Positions 16,219 through 22,485 of a stretch of DNA of 38,373 bases are shown in pieces (within the stretch, counting starts at the first letter, position 1; each line of letters opens with the position of its first letter). The DNA comes from Amycolatopsis thermalba (GTDB taxonomy: Bacteria > Actinomycetota > Actinomycetes > Mycobacteriales > Pseudonocardiaceae). The stretch is from the NCBI RefSeq assembly GCF_003385215.1, contig NZ_PQHW01000071.1, forward strand, positions 1 to 38,373, given 5' to 3'. Under the pieces are notes generated by a model that searched no databases, had not been told where the DNA came from, and saw only the letters and a program-made list of their open reading frames with translations. Made by a program: the position numbers and the translations under genes.

Positions 16219-18759
16219 GTGGCCCGGCGGCACAAGCGTCCCGAGAGCGGTGAGGCGCTGGACCGGCGACCGGACACCCGTGCAGGCAGCCGGTGGCGGC
16301 TGAGGAACTGGCGGCTGCGCACGAAGCTGATCGCCGTCCTGCTCATCCCGATGCTGACCGTGCTGGCGCTCATCACCCTGCACGTGCGCGCCAACCTGCG
16401 GCACGCCGAACAGCTGGCCGAGCTCGCCGCGCACGCGCGCGTCGACGCGGGCGTCAACGCGGTGGTCAACGAACTGCAGCGCGAGCGGGACCTGACCGTG
16501 CGGTACGTCGCCGGGCACCGCCGGAACGGGCTGAACGAGGTGCGCGACCAGCGCACCCGGGTGGACCAGGCCGCCGGCGCGTTCGCCCGGGAACTCGCCG
16601 CCCAGCAGTCGCTGCTGTCCACGGCGAGCGCCGAGGAGCTGACGGAAGCCCAGTCCCGGCTCGACTCCCTGCCGGGACTGCGCTATTCGGGTGAGTTCTC
16701 GAACTCGTCGGCCGATTCGATCCTGACCTCCTACAGCGACCTCATCTCCGGGGTTCTCGACCTGTCCGACCAGGCCGTCGCCGAGATCGCGGACGCGGAG
16801 GTCGCGCGGCTGCGGCTGGCCGCCAACGCGCTCGCCCGCGTGAAGGACCAGATGTCGGTCAAACGGGCGGTGCTCGGCCAGGCGTTCGCGGAGGGCGAGG
16901 TGTCCGACGACCGGCTGCGGAAGCTCCTCGGCGCGGACGCCCAGCTCGCGGCCGCGCAGAACGACTACCGGAAGTTCGCCACCCCGCCCGAGCAGCGCGC
17001 CTACGAGCAGACCGTGGCGGGCCCGGCGGTGCAGACGGCGAATTCGGTGTTCGAACTCGCGATCACCAGGACGGAGAACGGGCAGAGCCTGTCCGGCCTC
17101 GACTCACGCCAATGGGACCAGGCGATCACCGGGACCATCGACCTCACCTACCAGTTCCAGCAGACGCTGCAGGTGCGGACGCAGCAGCGGTGCGACGCGC
17201 TCGCCACCGACGCGCGCCGCTCCGCGATCGTCAACGCCGCGGTGGTCTTCGGCGCTCTGCTGCTGTGCGCGGTGCTCGCCGTGGTCATCGGCCGCTCGCT
17301 GCTGCGGCCGCTGCGGATCCTGCGCAACACCGCGTTCGACGTCGCCGAGCACCGCCTGCCCGCGGCGGTGGACGAGATCCTCGCCGACCCGCATCCCGAC
17401 TTCATGACCGCACACCGCGGCGTGGCGCCCGTGCCGGTGTTCACCCGCGAGGAGGTCGGACAGGTGGCCCGCGCGTTCGACGCGGTGCACGGGCAAGCGG
17501 TGCGGCTGGCCGGTGAGCAGGCCCTGCTGCGGGAGAACATCAACGCGATGTTCGTCAACCTGTCCAAGCGCAGCCAGAACCTGGTCGAACGCCAGCTGTC
17601 CGTGCTGGACCGGATGGAGGCCGACGAGCAGGACCCGGAGACCCTCGGCGGCCTGTTCGAGCTCGACCACCTGGCCACGCGGATGCGCCGCAACAGCGAG
17701 AACCTGCTCGTGCTGTCCGGGCACGACTTCGGTGACGAAAAGGCCGAACCGGTCGCCGCCGAGGAGATCATCGGCGCGGCGCTGTCCGAGGTCGAGCACT
17801 ACCAGCGCATCGAGCTGACCGCGATGCCGGAGATCGCGATCCGCGGCGAGGCGTGCAACGACCTGGTGCACGTCATTTCCGAGCTGCTGGAGAACGCCAC
17901 GCTCTACTCGCCGTCGGACAAGACGGTGACCGTGGTCAGCTCGCTCGCCGAGGACGGTGCCTGGCACGTGCACATCACCGACCAGGGCGCCGGGATGCCG
18001 CAGCCGGAGATCGACCGCGCCAACAAGCGGTTGGCGAATCCGCCCGAGGTGGACGTCGAGGTGTCGCGGCGGATGGGCCTGTTCGTGGTCGCCACGCTCG
18101 CGAAGCGCCACGACATCCAGGTGCGGCTGCGCTCCGCGGACGGTGGCGGGCTGGTCGCGACGGTCGTCGTCCCGGCCCGGCTGGTGATCGAGAACGTCGC
18201 GCCGGTGCCGGAACCGCTTCCCGCCCCGGTCACGCCGCCCGCGCCGGAGCCGCCTCCGGTGCCGGTCGCGCTGCCGTCGCTCAAGCCGATCCCGCAGCCC
18301 GCGCCGGCGCCCGCGCCGGAACCCGAGCCGGACGACACGGTCTCGATCCCGGTCGTGCGGGACGAACCGGCCCGCACGCCGGTCGAACAGGAGGGCCGGG
18401 TCGACTGGCCGACCTCGGACAACGACGCCTTCCCGCCGGAGGACGAGGAGCCGACCGAGCGGATGCCCGCCTACCAGGCGGTGCTGTCGCGGTGGTTCAC
18501 GACGGGTGAGCACTGGCCGGTCAGTCGCCGCTCGGCGGCGGAGGAGCCGGACTGGCCGGCGGAGCCGGAGTGGCCGTCGGCGGACGACGACGCGGCGGTC
18601 GACGGGAATCCGCCGAACTTCCCGCAGCAGGTGCGGCGACGGCCGGAGTCGTTCGACACGCCTACGCTCTCACTCGATCCCCACGAGGTCCGCCACCGGA
18701 TGTCGCGGCTGCAGAACGGATTCGCCCGAGCCCGCGACGCGCGGGGTTCCGAGGGCTGA
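16219..18759 (+). CDS. NIT-domain sensor histidine kinase (orphan CvnA-like)
   Basis: This is an 846-residue membrane kinase. A basic N-terminus is followed by TM1 (about 37-57), an extracellular helical nitrate/nitrite-sensing-type domain (about 65-330; NELQRERDLTVRYVAG is its hallmark), TM2 (about 336-357) and a HAMP-like segment. The degenerate phosphoacceptor region is LFELDHLATRMRRNSENLLVLSG (H484). The GHKL ATPase has N559 (ELLENATLYS) and DQGAGM (588-593). A Pro-rich tail carries YQAVLSRWF (752-760). GTG 16219 follows GAAGGAAG. No response regulator is adjacent. The architecture is that of CvnA, the kinase of actinobacterial conservons, but its B/C/D partners are 6.7 kb away behind another kinase of the same kind. 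Its last 98 bp overlap the permease gene on the other strand. Confidence 0.92.
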   Translation: MARRHKRPESGEALDRRPDTRAGSRWRLRNWRLRTKLIAVLLIPMLTVLALITLHVRANLRHAEQLAELAAHARVDAGVNAVVNELQRERDLTVRYVAGHRRNGLNEVRDQRTRVDQAAGAFARELAAQQSLLSTASAEELTEAQSRLDSLPGLRYSGEFSNSSADSILTSYSDLISGVLDLSDQAVAEIADAEVARLRLAANALARVKDQMSVKRAVLGQAFAEGEVSDDRLRKLLGADAQLAAAQNDYRKFATPPEQRAYEQTVAGPAVQTANSVFELAITRTENGQSLSGLDSRQWDQAITGTIDLTYQFQQTLQVRTQQRCDALATDARRSAIVNAAVVFGALLLCAVLAVVIGRSLLRPLRILRNTAFDVAEHRLPAAVDEILADPHPDFMTAHRGVAPVPVFTREEVGQVARAFDAVHGQAVRLAGEQALLRENINAMFVNLSKRSQNLVERQLSVLDRMEADEQDPETLGGLFELDHLATRMRRNSENLLVLSGHDFGDEKAEPVAAEEIIGAALSEVEHYQRIELTAMPEIAIRGEACNDLVHVISELLENATLYSPSDKTVTVVSSLAEDGAWHVHITDQGAGMPQPEIDRANKRLANPPEVDVEVSRRMGLFVVATLAKRHDIQVRLRSADGGGLVATVVVPARLVIENVAPVPEPLPAPVTPPAPEPPPVPVALPSLKPIPQPAPAPAPEPEPDDTVSIPVVRDEPARTPVEQEGRVDWPTSDNDAFPPEDEEPTERMPAYQAVLSRWFTTGEHWPVSRRSAAEEPDWPAEPEWPSADDDAAVDGNPPNFPQQVRRRPESFDTPTLSLDPHEVRHRMSRLQNGFARARDARGSEG

Positions 18760-19564
18760 CCGGTTCGATCCCGGCGAGCCGCTGGCGGGCGTCGATCGCG
18801 CGGGCGAGGCGGGACAGCGCGTAGTTGATCAAGAAGTAGAGCAGCGCGATGACCAGGTAGGTCTGGATCAGGAGCCGGTTGTAGCCGGCGAGGACCTTGC
18901 CGCTCTGCAGGAGTTCGGCGTAGCTGACGACGATCCCGAGCGAGGTGTCCTTCACGACGCCCGCGGTCTGGCTGATCAGCGCCGGCACCACGCGGCGGAT
19001 GGCCTGCGGGAAGATCACGTACCGCATCGACTGGTAGGGGCGCATCCCGAGCGCGGCGGCGGCCTCGCCTTGGCCGGCTTCGAGCGAGCGGAAGCCGCTG
19101 CGGAAGATCTCGGCGAACTGGGCGGCGCGGGACACCGCGATCGGGAGGACGAGTTTCCAGAGCAGTGGCAGGTCCACGCCGTACCGCGGCAGCGCGAACA
19201 TCGCGAAGTAGATGAGCAGGAGCAACGGGACGACCCGGACGACCTCGACGTACGCCCGGGCCGGCGCGCGGGCGGCGAGGTGCCGCGAGATCCGCCCGAA
19301 CGCGAGCACGAGCCCGGCGACCATCGCGATCACGACGGCCAGCATCGCGGCGAGGGCCGTGCCGCCGAGGCCGCCGAGCAGGTAGCGCCACATCGGCCAG
19401 GAGCCGTAGGGCGCCCAGCGGTCCGCGGACAGCTCCCCGTTGATCGCGAACTGCCGCACGGCCAACGCGAGGAGCACGAGGCCGGCCACCGTCGCGACGA
19501 CGGTGGCGATGCGGATCCGCCGCCGGGCGCGCGGACCGGGGCTGTCGAAGAGAACGGAGGTCAT
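18662..19564 (-). CDS. amino-acid ABC transporter permease (second of two)
   Basis: This is a 300-residue permease of the polar amino-acid (His/Glu/Gln) type with about five membrane helices. The EAA loop that docks the ATPase is SLEAGQGEAAAALGMRPYQSMRYVIFPQAI. The C-terminal ~40 residues past the last helix are Arg/Gly-rich, unusual for the family, and overlap the 3' end of the sensor kinase gene by 98 bp antisense. ATG 19564 lacks a clear Shine-Dalgarno. It resembles GluD of the glutamate uptake system. It is separated from the first permease gene by 860 bp, most of it a 23-bp repeat array. No ATPase gene is present in the window. Confidence 0.9.
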   Translation of the reverse strand: MTSVLFDSPGPRARRRIRIATVVATVAGLVLLALAVRQFAINGELSADRWAPYGSWPMWRYLLGGLGGTALAAMLAVVIAMVAGLVLAFGRISRHLAARAPARAYVEVVRVVPLLLLIYFAMFALPRYGVDLPLLWKLVLPIAVSRAAQFAEIFRSGFRSLEAGQGEAAAALGMRPYQSMRYVIFPQAIRRVVPALISQTAGVVKDTSLGIVVSYAELLQSGKVLAGYNRLLIQTYLVIALLYFLINYALSRLARAIDARQRLAGIEPVSPRNPARRGLGRIRSAAATSGGGPRGDRVRA

Positions 19565-19609
19565 GCGCGAACTGCCTGAGTCAGCACGAGTGTCCCTCTC
19601 GCAGGGCGA

Positions 19610-20390
19610 CGGTTGGACGGCTCATGGGATGGCGGCTGGGCCGGTGGTGCGGTGGTCTGGTGGTGCGGTGGTGGTTGGGCTGGTGGTGTGGCGATCGTTG
19701 GGCCGCTCGTGCGGTGATGGCTGGGCCGGTCGTGAGGCGATCGGTGGGCCAGTCATGCGGTGATGGCTGGGCCGGTCGTGAGGCGATCGGTGGGCCAGTC
19801 ATGCGGTGATGGCTGGGCCAGTCGTGCCGTGGTGGCTGGGCCAGTGGTGCCGCGATGGCTGGGGCGCTCGCGTGGTGACGGTTGAGCCGCCCGTGCGGTG
19901 ACAGCGGCCGGTGGTGCAGCAGTGGTTGGGCCACTGGCGCGGCGATGATTGGTCCACTCGTGCGGCGATGGCTGGGCAGGTGGCGTGGCGACGACTGGCG
20001 CAGCGGTGCAGCAGTGGTTGGGCGAGTGGTGCGGGACAACCGGGGCAGTCGTGCGGCAATGCCTGGTAGGGCGATGGCTGGGCCAGCGGTGCCGCCAGGG
20101 CTGGCTGACTGTGTGGCAGCGGCTGGGCCATTCGCGCAGCGACGGCTGGGCCAGTGGTGCGCCAACGTTGGGACCGCTTGTATGGCGACGGGCGGACCGG
20201 TGGTGCCGCAGCGGTTGGGCCGGTGGTGCAGCGGTGGTTGGGGCGCTCGCATGACGACGGTTGGGCCGGTGGTACCGCGACAGTTGGCCCGGTGGTGCGC
20301 CTGTGGCTGGGCCGCTCGTGCACCAGCGGTTGTGCCGGTCGCGCGTGGATGATTGGCCCAGTCGTGCAGCAATGGCCGCCAGAAGGCGAC
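19610..20390. repeat. array of ~33 degenerate 23-bp tandem repeats
   Basis: The approximate unit is GGYTGGGCCRSTSGTGCGGYGAT (IUPAC, written for the + strand). Unit boundaries can be followed with few length changes (21-24 bp) across about 780 bp. Most units differ at several positions, but a 46-bp block (two units) is repeated without any change at 19711-19756 and 19757-19802. Because 23 is not a multiple of three, the frames rotate and the open frames across it are not proteins. It lies between two permease genes read on the minus strand, so it would be transcribed if they form one operon. There are no unique spacers, so it is not CRISPR. Confidence 0.85.
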
Positions 20391-20424
20391 CGATGCCCCC
20401 AGTCCCGCTCAAGCCGCCCCGCCC

Positions 20425-21069
20425 TCATCGGGGTACCGCCAGCTTTCGGTCCAGTACGCCGGCTCCCGTGGAGATCAGCAGCGCCAGCACGGCGTAACAG
20501 ACGCCCGCCCCGATGTACAGCGGCAGCGGCTCCGCCAGGGCGAGGTTCACCCGGTTCGTCGCCTCCGTCAGCTCCACCACACCGACCGCCGCGGCGAGGG
20601 CCGTGTTCATCAGCAGCTGGATGGTCACGTTTCCGAGCGGCTGGATGATCGTGCGCAGCGCCTGCGGCAGCACCACCGCCCACAGTGACTGTCCGAAACC
20701 GAGCCCCAGCGCCCGCGCCGCCTCCGCCTGGCCGGCCTCCACGCCGTTCACGCCCGCCCGCAGCGTTTCCGCGTAATACGAAGCCATGTACAGCGCCGTC
20801 GCGAGCAGGGCGGTCGTGAACAGGCCGAACTTGATCCCCACCGTCGGCAGGCCGAATACGAACAGCACCAGCCACACGGCGAGCGGAATGTTCTGGAACA
20901 GCTCGACATAGCCGGTCCCGAACGCGCGCAACGGGCGAACCGGGCAAATCCGGAATGCCGTGATGACGACCGCGAGCACGATCGCGCCCACCGCGCTGAA
21001 CACGGTCAGCAACACCGTGTTCAGCGCGCCCTCGGCGAATTCCCCGAGGTAACCGCCCCAGCCGGTCAC
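20425..21069 (-). CDS. amino-acid ABC transporter permease (first of two)
   Basis: This is a 214-residue permease, GluC/HisM-like, with about five helices. The EAA loop is GVEAGQAEAARALGLGFGQSLWAVVLPQAL (about 110-140). GTG 21069 overlaps the stop of the binding-protein gene by 4 nt (GTGA), so translation is coupled. It forms a heterodimeric channel with the other permease by analogy with GluC-GluD. The normal length and uninterrupted frame suggest it works. The ATPase subunit must be encoded elsewhere. Confidence 0.92.
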   Translation of the reverse strand: MTGWGGYLGEFAEGALNTVLLTVFSAVGAIVLAVVITAFRICPVRPLRAFGTGYVELFQNIPLAVWLVLFVFGLPTVGIKFGLFTTALLATALYMASYYAETLRAGVNGVEAGQAEAARALGLGFGQSLWAVVLPQALRTIIQPLGNVTIQLLMNTALAAAVGVVELTEATNRVNLALAEPLPLYIGAGVCYAVLALLISTGAGVLDRKLAVPR

Positions 21070-21995
21070 GATCCCGGGACGGAACCCGTCTTGGGCGGGA
21101 CCGGCGCGTCACCCGGGATGACCGTCCCCAGCGTCTGCTTGTACGCCTCCTGCCACAGCCCCGCCGCCTGGATCTTCTCCAGCCACGCGTTGATGAACCG
21201 CTTGAACGTCTCGTCGCCGTGGTGGATCCCGATGCCGTACGGGTCCTGACCCAACGTCCCGCTGTTGATCTGCACCTTGTCGTTCGTCTGCGCGTTCCCG
21301 GCCAGCTGCGTCAGGTCGTTCACGTACACGTCACCGCGCCCCTGCTCCAGCGCCGTCACGCACTCCGAGTTCGTGCTCAGCGTGATCACCTGCGCGGGCT
21401 CGTACTGCTCGACCAGCGCCGCCCCGGTCGAGTTCGTCACCGCCAGCACCCGCTTGCCCTTCAGGTCCTGCGGCTTGGTCACGCTGGAATCGCCCTTGCG
21501 CGCCATGATCGCCGGCCCCGACACGAAGTACGGCCCGGCGAAGGACACCTTTTCCGCCCGCACCGGAGTGATCGAATAGGTGTGCAGGACCACGTCGACG
21601 GTGTTGTTCTGCAGCAACGCCTCGCGGATCTGCGACGTGGAATTGACGATCTTGACGTTCGGCTGGCCCAGGATGTACTTCGCCAGCAGCCGGCCGAGGA
21701 TCGCGTCGAACCCCTCGGTCTGCCCGGTCGTCGGGTTCTGCTGGGACAGCAGCGGGGTGTCCAGCTGGCTGCCGATGAGGATCTGCCCGCGTTGTTTGAT
21801 CGCCTGCGCCGTCGGGCTGGTCGCGAGGTCCGCGTCGGACGCGACGGGCGCCCGATCGAGGAGGCTCTGCTCCTGGTCCGCGGTCCCGCTGGTCGGTGGT
21901 ACCGCGCCCCCGCTCGAGGTGCACGCGGTCACCGCGCCGAGCGCGACCGCTGTGAGCAGGGCCGCGAGGCGCCGTCGCCGTATCGAAGCCGTCAT
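21066..21995 (-). CDS. amino-acid ABC transporter substrate-binding lipoprotein
   Basis: This is a 309-residue periplasmic-type binding protein anchored as a lipoprotein. A basic start (MTASIRRRR) leads to a hydrophobic stretch and the lipobox VTAC with the lipid-modified Cys at 25. The SBP_bac_3 fold is visible: ILIGSQLDTPLLSQQNPTTGQTEGFDAILGRLLA (strand 1 to helix 1), FAGPYFVSGPAIMARKGDS and EQGRGDVYVNDLTQLAG. This resembles GluB-type glutamate/glutamine-binding proteins. ATG 21995 follows GGAGGG at about 12 nt. It is the first gene of the operon with two permeases and is divergent from the conservon, with about 490 bp of regulatory DNA between. Confidence 0.92.
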   Translation of the reverse strand: MTASIRRRRLAALLTAVALGAVTACTSSGGAVPPTSGTADQEQSLLDRAPVASDADLATSPTAQAIKQRGQILIGSQLDTPLLSQQNPTTGQTEGFDAILGRLLAKYILGQPNVKIVNSTSQIREALLQNNTVDVVLHTYSITPVRAEKVSFAGPYFVSGPAIMARKGDSSVTKPQDLKGKRVLAVTNSTGAALVEQYEPAQVITLSTNSECVTALEQGRGDVYVNDLTQLAGNAQTNDKVQINSGTLGQDPYGIGIHHGDETFKRFINAWLEKIQAAGLWQEAYKQTLGTVIPGDAPVPPKTGSVPGS

Positions 21996-22485
21996 GGTGT
22001 GGCCGGATCCCTCCTGGACGTGGAGCCTGTCGCCGCTATCTACTCTCAGTGACGCAAGGGGTACCCGAACGGGTGGGAGTAGATCACGAGTCAAGGCGCA
22101 GGATTGTGCAGGTCCAACGCTCGCGTCAAGTCCTTGTGAGCTCGCGCCGGGGTTGGTGGGACATTCACCGGCCGCCTGTCACAGCCTCGTCCCAGCCTCC
22201 GGATAGTGAGATAGATAACAGCCCGCCCGGCCTCCGGCGGTGCACGCTGCGTGATGTGCATTCGCAGTGTCACTGAGACAGTTGGTGAGAATTCGTCACC
22301 GGAGTGAGGGGCAAAGTTCGTGGTGAGAGCCATCTGCCCGGCTTCCCTTTCCTTCCGGCAGCCGATAGCCTCTACCCCCAATCGGGTGGCCCCGTGTTAA
22401 CCATTCACGTCCTGGTTCTCATGGCGTGGGACCCGAGTGCGGAAACGCGGAAACTGGACAGCTCGAACCGGGAAGGAAGTCCTCG
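21996..22485. promoter_or_regulatory. divergent promoter region of the transporter and conservon, with two palindromes
   Basis: These 490 bp without a gene contain CAGTGTCACTG (22265-22275, perfect 11-bp palindrome) and, 8 bp on, GGTGA-N7-TCACC (22284-22300). Both are possible regulator sites. AT-rich patches at 22203-22220 and 22395-22405 may mark promoters. The minus-strand frame at 22091-22381 has no family resemblance and was not called. Confidence 0.45.

Noticed and set aside
19610..20390. CRISPR array
   Set aside because: Units adjoin directly with no unique spacers, and there are no cas genes.
19581..20412. Open frames of 200-260 aa across the 23-bp array
   Set aside because: They read the same repeat in rotating frames; unit length 23 is not a codon multiple and no Shine-Dalgarno precedes them.
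22091..22381. 96-aa minus-strand gene in the divergent gap
   Set aside because: No Shine-Dalgarno, no family resemblance, overlaps palindromes and promoter-like DNA.
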